Origin: Silvimonas sp. JCM 19000
GTDB taxonomy: Bacteria; Pseudomonadota; Gammaproteobacteria; Burkholderiales; Chitinibacteraceae
DNA: 38,494 bases
Direction: 5' to 3'
Assembly (NCBI GenBank): GCA_001313065.1
Contig: BBFD01000005.1
Location: 1 to 38,494, forward strand
The number at the start of each line of letters is the position of its first letter. Within the stretch, counting starts at the first letter, position 1. The notes below the pieces were generated by a model. That model worked only from the letters and a program-made list of their open reading frames with translations, did not search any database and was not told the DNA's origin. The position numbers and the translations under genes are program-made. Shown here in pieces: positions 18,930 to 28,563 of the stretch.

Positions 18930-19701
18930 ATGGCCGGCGCATTATTGCTAGGCGTCAACGTCGATCACGTCGCGACCGTGCGCAACGCGCGCGATGACCG
19001 CAAACCCAGCCCCGTTTTTTGCCGCCCAGGTGGCCGAACAAGCGGGCGCCGATCTGATCACCATGCTGTTACGCCAGGACCGTGCCCATATTCGCGATGA
19101 AGACGTGCGATTGGTCCGGGCGCTGCTGCAAACGCGGCTCAACCTGGAGATCGCGCTTGATCCCGAATTGCTGGCCTTCGCCATTGACCAGGCGCCGAGC
19201 GATGTCTGCCTGGTCCCGCCCACGCGCGATGAACCCGGCCTGTGGCAGGGTCTGGACGTGCGCGGGCGTAAACAGGAAATCGGCGATTACGTGCGTAAAC
19301 TGCACGCAGCGCAAATCCGCACTTCCATCTTTGTTGACCCCGACTTTGAACAAATCCGCCTGTGCCATGCGCTGGGCGTGTCGGTGGTCGAACTGCACAC
19401 CGGGCGCTATGGCGCCGCGCGTGATCGCAAGAGCAAAGAGCTGGAATACGCGCGCATCAAGGTGGCAGCCGAATACGCCTCCAATCTGGGCCTGGTGGTC
19501 AATGCCGGGCACGGGCTCAACTATCACAACGTGGAGCCGATTGCGGCGATTCCGCAAATTGAGGAACTCAATATCGGGCACGCGATCATATCCCACGCTT
19601 TGATCGTTGGACTGCCGACTGCGGTGCGCGAAATGAAAATGGCGATGACGCGAGCACGCCTGCAGAACCGCCCGCCGCTGGACGACGAAGAAGACCACTA
19701 A
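18930..19701 (+). CDS. pdxJ: Pyridoxine 5'-phosphate synthase (one frameshift)
   Basis: Condenses 1-deoxy-D-xylulose 5-phosphate with 3-amino-2-oxopropyl phosphate to form pyridoxine 5'-phosphate (vitamin B6). It begins MAGALLLGVNVDHVATVRNA and contains VNAGHGLNYHNVEPIAAIP and ELNIGHAIISHALIVGL, family signatures. AGGAG precedes the start. A six-T run at 19015-19020 should be five, giving SPVFAAQVAEQAGADLITM. Restored length is about 257 residues. acpS, often the next gene, is absent here; a SpoIIAA-like gene follows 122 bp later. Confidence 0.95.
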
Positions 19702-19823
19702 CCGCCTTGGGATAATGGCGATGGCGGCGCCGACCGTTGGTCGCGCATACTGTGGCGTAAGTTCTTGCCCCGACAACTTCTGGTTTGGGGCTGTCGGGTA
19801 TTGTAATAAACTAGGAGCCGATT

Positions 19824-20192
19824 ATGATTACGATCGATCAACAAGCTGACCATGTCGCCGTGAGTGTGTTCGCTGAGTTCACCTTGCACGACTTCCGCGA
19901 GTTTGAAGAGAACGTGCTGTACCGGATCCAGTTTGAAGGCAAGCCCAACCTGTTGTTTGATCTGAGCATGATGTCGGGTTACACCATTGACACCATGGTC
20001 GAAGAAGTCAAATTCGGCCGCAAACATCGCGCCGATTTTGGTCGTGTCGCCATTGTAAGCAGCGACCAGTGGGTTACGTGGACGGCGTGGCTGAACCAAT
20101 TGTTTTCTGAAGCACAAATCCAGGTCTTTGACCGCGTCGACGACGCCCGCTTCTGGGTGGAACGCGGCGATGGCGGGGTGGCCGCAGCATAA
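19824..20192 (+). CDS. SpoIIAA-like (STAS/SEC14-type) protein
   Basis: Soluble protein of 122 residues without signal peptide or TM helix. The stretch HDFREFEENVLYRIQFEG and NLLFDLSMMSGYTIDTMVEE resemble the SpoIIAA-like family of small STAS/SEC14-fold proteins. It starts MITIDQQADHVAVSVF with AGGAG upstream. The family has no settled function; proposals include lipid or nucleotide binding and membrane stress. It is followed 32 bp later by a large gene on the same strand, so the two are probably co-transcribed. The frame is intact. Confidence 0.7.
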   Translation: MITIDQQADHVAVSVFAEFTLHDFREFEENVLYRIQFEGKPNLLFDLSMMSGYTIDTMVEEVKFGRKHRADFGRVAIVSSDQWVTWTAWLNQLFSEAQIQVFDRVDDARFWVERGDGGVAAA

Positions 20193-20224
20193 AACCAGAA
20201 TAAATACACAAGAGCAGAACAAGC

Positions 20225-21945
20225 ATGCGCGAATTGCTGAACAACCTGTTTGCCCGCGACAAGTCGCCGCTGTCTTCGCCCAAGGCCGCTGCAGCCTGGT
20301 GCGCCAGATTGCACGAGGTCGACCCGCAGGCGCAGCGTGAACGCGTGGCGGCGGTGGTGCGCGAATTCCTGCATACCCAACGGCCCGTCGCCCCCGATCA
20401 GTTGCAATCGCTGTTGCTGCTGGACGAAGAAGCACAAGGCGCGCTGGAAACCATACGCGATCAATATGTGGCCAATCCGCGCATGGCCAAAAAATATTGA
20501 ACAGAAACTGTTTGAAGACATCGTCGCTTTGCCGAAGCCATGGTGCAGGCCTATGGCCGTTTTGTGTTGCTGGAAACCAGCACGCCCGAAAAGCGCGTCT
20601 GGCGCCCGTTTCTGCCACAAGCCATCGCGCGCAGCCTGCATTACCTGGCGGTGGTGGCCAAATGGCATTACTTCCGCTTTGATAAAGTGCCGGGCAAGCT
20701 GTGGTCACAAGCGCACAGCCTGTATCGCCTGTCCGAAATCGAAGGCTTCGACAGCAATCCATTTGCCTTGTACGGCCAGCGCGAAGGCCGCGTTTCTTCG
20801 TGCGCTGATGAATATATACAGCTGTTGATGCTGAACACGGTTGCGGCCAACAACCTGTCGGTGCGGCAACTGGATTGGGTGGATGACTGGCTGGATGTGT
20901 GGTCACACGATGTGCAGATTTCACGCCGGTTCTTGCCGGATCGCCATCATTACTGCGTCAACCTCACCGACAAACAAGGCCCCGAGAAAGTCCGCGACGA
21001 CGCGCACGGTGAGCCGTATCGCTACTGGGGCATTTTTTTGAAATGCTCAACGGCGTGCAGGACTGGTTGCGCAAGCTCGAAGCGGGCGCCACGCCGCAAT
21101 CGCTGGGCATGAATTCGGATTGCCGCACTGCCTCGTGCATCGAGCTGCTCAAGCACCTGGAGGTGTACTGGAGCATGTCGATCCGCAACGCGCAGATTCA
21201 GCGCAGCCATCGGCACAACGTGCAGAAGACCGCTGATGTGGTGCATGGGCTGGACCGGCTTTACAAACATGTGCGCGCGGACAACGGCAAATATGCCGCT
21301 ACCAGTGGCAAAGAAGCCAAAGAAGCGATCGATTACGACGAAGTCATGGATATGCGCCTGTACGGCTTTGTCTCGGCCCGTACCCGCAGCAAACAGGCGC
21401 AATCGGCGCAGCAAGCGGTGCAGGTGGCGGCGGATTGGCAGAGCTGGAATATCGAGAACGAATCAGAAGGCGGCTACGGCGCCATCCTGCCCATAGCCAG
21501 CAATGAATGGGCCAGGCCGGGCGAATTGCTGGGTATGCGCTTTGCCGCCGAAGAAAACTGGCGCGTGTGCGTCATCCGGCGCTTGTCGCGGCTGAATGAA
21601 TTTGATGTTTATGCCGGTGTGCAAGTGTTGTCGGCCACGCCGGTGGCAGTGCAAATGCGCACAGATGCGCCGCCTGCGCATCAACATGCCACATTGGCGC
21701 TGGGTGATTTTGATGCCATCGACGGCTCGGCGCTGCTCACCACGGGTACCGCCCTGTATGTGCCGCATGAGATTGATGGCACCAGCGTCAACACACTGCT
21801 GGTGCACTCGGCCGATTACGCGGGCGGACGGATTTATCAGGTGCAGGCGCGTGATCGCAAATTTACCGTGAGCCTCGGTGCGCAGCTGGAAAAGGGCGTG
21901 GACTGGATCTGGGTCACGGTCACCGTTCTCAGCCAATCGTCTTAA
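20225..21945 (+). CDS. Large uncharacterised protein with possible PilZ-like C-terminus (frameshifted)
   Basis: About 572 residues after correction, with no signal peptide or clear TM helix. It starts MRELLNNLFARDKSPLSSPK. The N-terminal two-thirds are helical and unrecognised (FLPQAIARSLHYLAVVAKWH; LDWVDDWLDVWSHDVQISRR). The C-terminal third is beta-rich and contains WQSWNIENESEGGYGAILP, then RPGELLGMRF and WRVCVIRRL. The N-x-S-x-x-G element followed by such strands resembles a PilZ domain, but a clear upstream RxxxR is not seen, so c-di-GMP binding is only a suggestion. Breaks are a six-A run at 20489-20494 (five expected: MAKNIEQKLFEDIVA), a lost base near 20528, and a seven-T run at 21033-21039 (five expected: GIFEMLNGVQDWL). 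A strong terminator follows. Confidence 0.6.
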
Positions 21946-21948
21946 GCC

Positions 21949-21976
21949 AAGCCCCGCAACAGCGGGGCTTTTTTTT
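21949..21976 (+). terminator. Strong intrinsic terminator
   Basis: AAGCCCCGC and GCGGGGCTT form a 9-bp stem with a four-base loop, followed by a run of T, four bases after the stop of the large gene. It ends the SpoIIAA-like/large-protein transcript. Confidence 0.9.
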
Positions 21977-22044
21977 ATGCTGCTGCCAGTTCAGCTTGGG
22001 GTTTGCCTGGCTTTGAAGGGCGCGTCACAACCCACGCATACCGG

Positions 22045-22721
22045 TCAGACCAGCACAGTGCGCAAGAACGCGCCGATTGCCTGCAATTCCGGCACGCATA
22101 CCGAGTGCTGCATCGGATAATGCTGCCATTGCACCGGGTTGCCCAAAGCCTCAGTCGCGGCGCGGGCACGGTCGCCCAGCACATAGGGCACGACCGGGTC
22201 TTGCAAGCCATGCGCCGCAAAGACCGGGGTGCTCCGGTTGATGGTGTGGGGCGAGTCGGTGATCAGTGTGGCGGACGGCCAATAAGTCGATAGCGCCACG
22301 ATGCCGGCCAGCTTTTGCGGAAACGTCAAACCCGCGCTATACGCAATCGCGCCGCCCTGCGAGAAGCCCGCCAGCACGATGCGTTCAGTCGGAATACCGT
22401 CCCGGTTCAGCTGCGCAATCATGGCACCCACCGCAGCAATCGACTGGCGCACGCCATTCTCGTCGCATGCCGATCAATATCATCAAAATACAGAATGTCG
22501 TACCAGGCGCGCATCACATAGCCGTTGTTGCAGGTAATCGGCATATGTGGCGCGTGCGGAAACACAAAGCGCACGGCCAGCGTTGCCGGCAGTTGCAGTT
22601 GCGGCAATACGCCAGCAAAGTCGCTGCCGTCCGCGCCCAGACCATGCATCCAGATGACGGCGGCAGTCGGCTGGGCGCCGGTGTCGATTTCGATGGCGTC
22701 GAGCAATTCAGACGTACTCAT
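22045..22721 (-). CDS. Alpha/beta hydrolase, carboxylesterase/phospholipase type (one frameshift)
   Basis: Small serine hydrolase of about 225 residues from the carboxylesterase/YpfH group. The first part has IWMHGLGADGSDFAGVLPQL, then FPHAPHMPITCNNGYVMRAW and YDI. The nucleophile elbow is GFSQGG, the Asp lies in GLQDPVVPY and the His in YPMQHSV. Near 22464 one base is missing, so DIDRHA should continue DENGVRQSIAAVGAM. It starts at 22721, ten bases after the mogA stop. It is the last gene of the minus-strand set that begins with darP. Its natural ester substrate cannot be told from sequence. Confidence 0.88.
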
Positions 22722-22731
22722 GCAGATACTC

Positions 22732-23319
22732 TCAGACCGCAGGCGCGGGTTTGATGGCAGATTTGGGGCGGAAGGCGGCGACGACGCTGGCGTCGGTTTC
22801 TATATACGGGCCATCCAGCAACTGAATGCAGTAAGGCACGGCAGCAAAAAATACCTGGCACCAGCGTCTTGCCATCGGCATCTTTCAAGCTTCCAGCGTT
22901 TCGCGGATGGCCTTGGGCTGCCCCGGCAGATTAAGAATCAGGCTTTGCTTGCGGATTACACCCACCTGGCGCGACAGGATCGCCGTGGGCACAAACTTCA
23001 GGCTGACCTGACGCATCTGTTCGCCAAAGCCGGGCATTTCGCGGTCGGCCACGGCCAGCGTGGCATCGGGGGTTACATCGCGCAGCGCCGGGCCGGTGCC
23101 GCCGGTGGTCAACACCAACTGGCAGCCGGTGGTGTCGACCAGTTCGATCAGCGTGCTTTCGATTTCGGCTTGTTCATCCGGAATCAGCCGGGTGTGAACT
23201 TCAAACGGCGTGGTCAAGGCTGCGCTCAACCATTCGCGTAATGCCGGGATGCCCTGGTCGGTGTACACGCCCTGGCTGGCGCGGTCAGACACGGACACCA
23301 GGCCAATCTGCAAGCTCAT
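22732..23319 (-). CDS. mogA: Molybdopterin adenylyltransferase (two frameshifts)
   Basis: Adenylates molybdopterin before molybdenum insertion in molybdenum cofactor synthesis. It begins MSLQIGLVSVSDRASQGVYT and has VLTTGGTGPALRDVTPDATL and ILSRQVGVIRKQSLILNLPG, nearly as in E. coli MogA. Near 22890 one G is missing, causing an early stop; corrected, it reads ETLEGLKDADGKTLVPGIF. A six-A run at 22856-22861 (plus strand, five expected) is the second break, after which AAVPYCIQLLDGPYIETD follows to the stop at 22732. Restored length is about 195 residues. Gaps of five and ten bases to its neighbours indicate an operon. Confidence 0.94.
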
Positions 23320-23324
23320 GCGAT

Positions 23325-23978
23325 TTACTCCGCGCTGGCCAACACCAGGCCAGTGGCCGTGCGCGTCAGCTTGAGGTCGTGATAATGATTGATCTGGCGA
23401 TGCGCCAGCCCGGTCTGGTCCAGCCCCGCGGCATGCGCGATGGCTACAACGTGCATGCCTGCCGCGTGGGCCGAGCGGATGCCGCTGTCGGCGTCTTCAA
23501 ACGCGATGCAGTCTTGCGGCGCAAAGCCCAGCGCCGCCGCACCGCGTTGGTAGGCTTCCGGATGCGGCTTGCCGATGTTGACCTCTTCGGCACCGATAAT
23601 GATGGCTGGAGCCGGCACCCCGGCCACGCGTAATTTGGCCAGCGCAATATCGCGCGGCGCGGAAGTGACCACCGCCCATTCCTGCGGCTGCAACTGGCCG
23701 ACAAAATCGGCCGCGCCAGGGATTTGGGTAATGCCGCTCATGTCAGCCATTTCTTCGGCCAGCAAGATTTTGACCTCGGCCGCTGCATCCATCTCTGGCG
23801 CCACGATCTGGATGGTCTCAACCCCCCGCCGACCATGCACAAACTGCAACAGATATTCCGCGTCGATGCCATGGCGTGCCGCCCAGCCGCGCCAGATGCG
23901 CTCGATCAAGGGGGTGGAATCAACCAGCGTGCCATCCATATCAAACAACAAACCACGCGCGGGGGCTTGCCAGCTCAT
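23325..23978 (-). CDS. HAD-superfamily sugar/glycerol phosphatase
   Basis: Intact 217-residue haloacid-dehalogenase phosphatase. Motif I is LLFDMDGTLVDS, motif II VVTSAPRD, the motif III Lys lies in IGKPHPEAYQRG and motif IV is FEDADSGIRSAHAAG. The cap lies between motifs I and II, as in the YfbT/YniC and 2-deoxyglucose-6-phosphatase group. The likely substrate is a small sugar or polyol phosphate, but the exact one cannot be read from sequence. It starts three bases after the darP stop and ends five bases before the mogA start, so it is translated within the same operon. Confidence 0.9.
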   Translation of the reverse strand: MSWQAPARGLLFDMDGTLVDSTPLIERIWRGWAARHGIDAEYLLQFVHGRRGVETIQIVAPEMDAAAEVKILLAEEMADMSGITQIPGAADFVGQLQPQEWAVVTSAPRDIALAKLRVAGVPAPAIIIGAEEVNIGKPHPEAYQRGAAALGFAPQDCIAFEDADSGIRSAHAAGMHVVAIAHAAGLDQTGLAHRQINHYHDLKLTRTATGLVLASAE

Positions 23979-23981
23979 GCC

Positions 23982-24558
23982 TTATTCCTCGTCGGTCGCG
24001 TCAGCAAGGTCCACCGCGCCGGTGCCATCAGAACGGGGCAGGGCGGGTTCGGGGATGTATTCCTTCAGCAGCTGGAACAGCTCGCGATAGGCCTTGGGCG
24101 GCTTTTGCTGCTCGCGCTCTTTGAGGCATTGCGGATCAACTGGCGCAGGTGCTGAACATCAACCGCCGGATATTCCGCCACAAACGCTTCGACCGTTTTG
24201 CCATCAGCCAGCATCTGTTCGCGCGTGCGTTCCAGCTTGTGCAACCAGGCGTTGTGTTCGTCCGAAGTGCCCGCCATACGGTCCAGCAAGGCCTGGATCG
24301 GTTCCGGATCAACCTGGCGCATCAGCTTGCCGATAAATTGTTTTTTTGCCGCGACAAGGCACCGTGGCTACGCAGGCGCTTGCATTCGCGGATGGCCTCG
24401 ACCAGGCGCTCGGGCAAGCCCAGCGTGGAGACAACTTTGATATCGAGAGCGACCAGCTGCTCGCCCAGTTCTTGCAGGCGGGTGGAATCACGCTTTGCTT
24501 GCGATTTACTGATCAGTTCCACGTCATCGTCGTGGTCGAACGCTTCATTCTGTGCCAT
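23982..24558 (-). CDS. darP: Ribosome-associated protein DarP/YjgA (two frameshifts)
   Basis: Dual-action ribosomal maturation protein, which binds late 50S assembly particles. It begins MAQNEAFDHDDDVELISKSQ and contains KRDSTRLQELGEQLVALD and LPERLVEAIRECKRLRSHGA, family signatures. A seven-T run at 24341-24347 (five expected) breaks LSRQKQFIGKLMRQVDPEP. A lost base near 24125 breaks LIRNASKEREQQKPPKAYRE, after which the protein ends LADATDEE at 23982. Restored length is about 192 residues. The start at 24558 is chosen because it fits the family; ATG at 24564 is also in frame. Confidence 0.92.
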
Positions 24559-24626
24559 GTGCATCAAGCCGATATTGCAAAAGCCGCATCATAACACTGC
24601 TCGCGCATGCGCCGTTCCGGGGCCGC

Positions 24627-25057
24627 CTAGCGATAGGGTACAAAGCCGAGGCAACGGAACATCACCGAGGCGTGGATGCAGCTGCAATCGGCCCAGGCGC
24701 GTTGGTCGCCTTGCGCCAGCGCGCGCCAGAACCAGCGTGCCGCCACAAAGCGCTGCATTTCGTCATGCGCATCGGGCGTGGCGGGCAACACGCCTGCGGT
24801 GTAGAGACGGCTGACCGGATAAAACGCCTTCTGCTCGCCGGCCAGCGCGGCCACCAACATATAGCGCGCCCCGATGACCGCATCGGGCGCCACGCGCTGC
24901 CCGCGCAAATACGCCACTGCCACATTCCACGCCGCCTTGCCCATGCCTTTGGCAGCCAGTTGCTTGAACTGATCGATAGCTGCTCGCCCGAATCGGCCGA
25001 TTGCAGCATGCGCACGGCGGCGTTGTATTGCAGCATGTCTTGTTCAGATAGGTTCAT
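24627..25057 (-). CDS. Small Sel1-repeat-like protein (one frameshift)
   Basis: About 143 residues, helical and cytoplasmic. It begins MNLSEQDMLQYNAAVRML with GGAG upstream. Near 24981 one G is missing; corrected, it reads SGEQAIDQFKQLAAKGMGKA. It then contains AWNVAVAYLRGQRVAPDAVI and GARYMLVAAL, which fit the Sel1 pattern of paired helices. Sel1 proteins act as protein-binding scaffolds; no partner is evident. It lies 69 bp upstream of darP on the same strand and may share its transcript. Confidence 0.65.
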
Positions 25058-25204
25058 CTCGAGCTCCAGAACAGGCGGCCCCGCAGTCGGAGTCACGGCC
25101 CGGACTATCTCAGCCCGCAACTGTTTTGATCTATCAGACTATTCTCGAGGTGGCGCAGCGGGCCTTCTGGCGAAAGCTAGTTCAGCCGCGCGCGGAATGC
25201 GCCT

Positions 25205-25429
25205 CTAACCCGCTGTGGCGCTCGACAGCGGGCAGAGCCTGTGGTGCCATTGCGCCTGGCACGCATCGCAGCGCCGCTTTCTTGATTCTTCGTCGCAAAT
25301 ATCGGCGCGCAGCTTGTCGGCAAAGGCGGGTTTGCTTAGCAAGGAAGGCGCGGCAATCAGGCGTCCGCCAGCGTCGATGGGTGCGACCGACGCGTAGTGG
25401 CCATCTTGATTGGCGGAATATGATTTTTT
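25205..25429 (-). CDS. Possible small cysteine-containing protein, start not found
   Basis: On the minus strand a frame with native-looking codon choice reads YSANQDGHYASVAPIDAGGR, then LLSKPAFADKLRADICDEES and RRCDACQAQWHHRLC, ending SSATAG at the TAG 25205-25207. It has a CxxC and nearby His and Cys, which could bind metal. No good start codon is found upstream. The six-T run at 25424-25429 may hide a frameshift, and the region beyond overlaps the divergent gene at 25442. It may be a real short gene or a remnant; function unknown. Confidence 0.35.
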   Translation of the reverse strand, partial: KKSYSANQDGHYASVAPIDAGGRLIAAPSLLSKPAFADKLRADICDEESRKRRCDACQAQWHHRLCPLSSATAG

Positions 25430-25441
25430 CCGGGGTGATAT

Positions 25442-26079
25442 ATGAATGTCGCGAGTGACGAAAAAAAATTATAGCGGATATTTTTTTTATCAAAAGCCTG
25501 CTTTGGGTGGCGGTTTTTTTCGGCTTTGGCATTATCAATATCAGTTCTGGTTTCATTGGTATTCATTGATTTTATTCACGGAAATCCAAACAGGACCCAA
25601 GGCAACGCTGGTTTGATGATGGCGTTGTCCCCGCTTTTTTTTAGTGTGCTCGCTGTAATTGGTATATTTGCCGTCTTTTCACTTTCCCAGACTATTCAGG
25701 CGGCGATGATTAAATTGATTCATCCTCGATTTGGCCGCTATTCGTATATTTTCATCGGGCTTGCCGTTCCACTTGTTTCGATTGTGACGTGGTATTCATA
25801 CGATTATTTAACCCCCACGAATTTCAATCTTGGAATAAATGAGGGAGCAGATTTGGTGCCGTATCAGCACGGTTTGAATTTTAAAAGGTATCTCGGGGCC
25901 TTGGCGTGTCAAGGATTTGTAACGGCTTTTAGCGTGCTCTATTTTGATTTAGGGATGCGTCATCGCCCCAGGAAGCCAATGCTGCTGATACTGGCTTATT
26001 GGCAATTATCATTGGAGCAGTATTGGGGTGGCGCGATGCGATTGCACAGTTTCAATTCATAGACCATCCTTCTCGCTGA
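25442..26079 (+). CDS. Unrecognised membrane protein in AT-rich DNA (frameshifted)
   Basis: I do not recognise this protein. If the runs A8 (25461-25468), T8 (25481-25488) and T7 (25514-25520) are each shortened by two, a single frame opens at ATG 25442: MNVASDEKIIADIFYQKPAL, then GGGFSALALSISVLVSLVFI. It has about four hydrophobic segments, including PLFFSVLAVIGIFAVFSL, YIFIGLAVPLVSIVTW and GLLAIIIGAVLGW. A lost C near 25975 switches the end to QEANAADTGLLAIIIGAVLG, then FIDHPSR with stop at 26077-26079. Base composition is clearly more AT-rich than its neighbours, suggesting recent acquisition. Restored length is about 210 residues. Confidence 0.5.
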
Positions 26080-26268
26080 TCAAAAAAAAGATCATCGCTT
26101 TGTATAGCAAAGCAAAACCCGCCTGAGGCGGCGGTTGCAGGCAGGCTACCAGGCATTACTTCTGCGGTATGGTCATGGAATTTTGCGAGCTTCTTAAGGT
26201 GTGACCGACATGGCTTGCACTTCATCACGGAAAAAAATTTCCTGAAGATTTTATAAGGGATTGATGTT

Positions 26269-26759
26269 ATGGGTGTTTATTCAGTTTTGATGGTCTGCAC
26301 CGGCAATATCTGCCGCAGCCCCACCGCGGACGGTTTATTGCGCCAGATGGTGCGCAAGGCGGGTTGCAGGCTCAGGTCGAAGTTGATTCGGCGGGTACCG
26401 ATGATTATCACGTCGGCGAAGCGCCGGATCGGCGCGCGCAGCAGCATGCGCGCAAGCGCGATATTGATTTGAGCGCGCTGCGGGCGCGCCAGGTCAATGC
26501 GCATGACTTTGAGCATTTCGATTTGCTGCTGGCGATGGATCAGTCGCATCTGCGGCGATTGCAGCAGCACTGCCCGGCGGCGTACCGGCACAAGATCAAA
26601 TTGTTTCTTGATTTCGCACCCGGGCAGCCTGAGCGTGAAGTGCCCGATCCCTATTACGGTGGCCCGGATGGCTTTGAGCACGTGCTTGATCTAGTCGAGG
26701 CGGGTTGCGAGGGCGTGATGACGCATATTGCGCAAGAGACCGGGCTGCGTTTGCCCTAG
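26269..26759 (+). CDS. Low-molecular-weight protein tyrosine phosphatase (one frameshift)
   Basis: Cytoplasmic phosphatase of about 163 residues. The P-loop VCTGNICRSPTADGLL holds the C-x5-R-S catalytic motif and the acid loop is VPDPYYGG with the general-acid Asp. Such enzymes act on tyrosine kinases of capsule export or on unknown substrates. No kinase or polysaccharide gene is nearby, so a housekeeping role is more likely. A lost G near 26362 breaks RKAGLQAQVEVDSAGTDDYH. The start ATG 26269 follows a GGGA site. It is flanked by two long non-coding gaps. Confidence 0.93.
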
Positions 26760-27247
26760 TGCCGTTGCACCGGCAGGGTGCGCGAGCGCCCCACAAGTAA
26801 GCGCCGCCCATCCGCTACAAAAGGCCGTAAGGATTGTTGAACCTTACAGCCCAGAGTACACTGCGCACCTTTTATTGATCCGGGGTGGTCCGTTGCGTAT
26901 CGGCGCGGAGGCAGACACACCGTATCACTTAAAGATCAGGCGCTTGGCGCGCATTACCGGGCGTCCCGCGTTTTGACCATTTGGCCAGCGCCGCTGTCAC
27001 TTTGTCAGCCGCCGGCAAAATTGCAAGCTGGCTGTCGTCCAGCCCGGTGGTGGGCGCGTTTCTTGCTACCAGACACTGTTTTTTTCCAGGTTCGATCTGT
27101 TGTTCCCTTCTCACGACCTTCCACCAGAAGGCAGGGCGCGGGAAGTTGTTTTATCTGGCGTCGCGGCGGCTTGGTCCGGCGCGCGCGGGCGGCGGACACG
27201 CTATAAACCATTAACTATTTAAACAATAGAAATTCCGGGGACCAAAG
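26760..27247. other. Long intergenic region upstream of the purine permease
   Basis: About 490 bp with no confident gene. A minus-strand frame (26929-27114, GTG start) has fairly native codons and ends NARQAPDL, but its ribosome site is poor. It should hold the promoter of the permease operon; a TATAAA lies near 27203 without a good -35 partner. I saw no purine riboswitch fold. Confidence 0.5.
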
Positions 27248-28537
27248 ATGCTTGAGTCGTTTTTTAAACTGAAGGAGCACGGCACGGACGTCAAGACCGA
27301 AGTGCTGGCGGGCTTTACCACTTTCTTGACGATGGCTACATCATCTTCGTCAACCCTTCGATCCTGAAGCTGACCGGCATGGACTTCGGCGCAGTCTTCG
27401 TCGCCACATGTCTGGCGGCCGCGCTGGGCTCGGCTGTGATGGGTCTGGTGGCCAACTACCCGATCGCGCTGGCGCCGGGCATGGGTCTCAACGCTTACTT
27501 TACTTTCTCGGTGTGCATGGGCATGAAAGTGCTTGGCAAATCGCGCTGGGCGCGGTGTTTATTTCGGGCGTGATTTTTGTGGTGGTGAGCTTGTTCAAGG
27601 TGCGAGAAGCCCTGGTCAACGCCATCCCGCATTCGCTCAAGCTGTCGATTTCGGCCGGTGTCGGTCTGTTTCTGGCCCTGATTGCGCTCAAGGGCGCGGG
27701 CATTGTGGTGGGTTCGCCGGCCACGCTGGTTACGCTGGGTAATATCCATTCACCGTCGGCCTTGCTGGCCGTATTCGGCTTTTTTGCTGATTGTGGCGCT
27801 GGAATATCGTCGCGTGCCGGGTTCCATCATCATCGGCATTCTGGCGGTCACCGTCATCTCGATTGCGATGGGTCTGAGCAAGTTTGGTGGCGTGTTCTCG
27901 GCACCGCCGTCGATGGCTCCGACGCTGCTGCAAATGGATATCAAAGGCGCGCTCAATGCCGGTCTGGCTGGTGTGATCTTTGTATTCTTTTTTGTTGATC
28001 TGTTTGATACCACCGGCACGCTGATTGGCGTTTCGCATCGCGCGGGCCTGCTGGACAAAGACGGCAAGCTGCCGCGCCTGAAAAAAAAGCCCTGTTTGCC
28101 GATAGCGCCGCAATCGTGGCGGGTGCAGCCTTGGGTACTTCTTCGACCACCGCTTATATTGAATCTGCTGCCGGCACCGCCGTGGGTGGCCGCACCGGTC
28201 TGACCGCCGTTGTGGTTGCCATCCTGTTCCTGGTGGCGTTGGTGTTGTCGCCGCTGGCGGGCTCGGTGCCCGAATTCGCCACCGCCCCGGCACTGTGCTA
28301 CGTGGCTGTGCTGATGGCGCGTGGCCTGGCTGAAATCGAATGGGATGATCTGACCGAAGCCGCGCCGGCCGTGGTCACCGCCTTTGGCATGCCGTTTACC
28401 TATTCGATTGCCGATGGCATTGCGTTTGGTTTTATCAGCTATGTCGCGTCAAGCTGCTGGCTGGGCGTTTCAAGGATCTGTCCCCGGCCGTGATCGTGAT
28501 TGCGCTGCTGTGGATGGTGAAGTTCGCCCTCTTTTGA
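27248..28537 (+). CDS. NCS2-family purine permease, AzgA/GhxP-like (five frameshifts)
   Basis: Inner-membrane proton symporter for hypoxanthine, guanine or adenine. It begins [20 protein letters not shown] and contains [30 protein letters not shown] and [20 protein letters not shown], which are signatures of the AzgA-like branch. There are about 12 hydrophobic segments. Breaks are lost bases near 27335, 27528 and 28448, a six-T run at 27780-27785 (five expected: [12 protein letters not shown]) and an eight-A run at 28081-28088 (six expected: [17 protein letters not shown]). The end reads [15 protein letters not shown]. Restored length is about 430 residues. apt and hpt directly downstream support a purine substrate. 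Confidence 0.93.
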
Positions 28538-28563
28538 TTTGTGAGTAACCAGGATTTACCAGG

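Noticed and set aside
19698..20924. 408-codon minus-strand open frame across the SpoIIAA-like gene
   Set aside because: It overlaps two plus-strand genes with better codon usage and ribosome sites, and its composition is typical of a shadow frame.
26080..26268. Terminator or RNA gene between the membrane protein and the phosphatase
   Set aside because: Small hairpins exist (GCTTTG/CAAAGC and CCGCC/GGCGG), but no T tract follows on the plus strand and no larger fold was convincing.
26760..27247. Purine riboswitch upstream of the permease operon
   Set aside because: I could not find the three-way-junction core or conserved loop bases, and such riboswitches are rare in proteobacteria.
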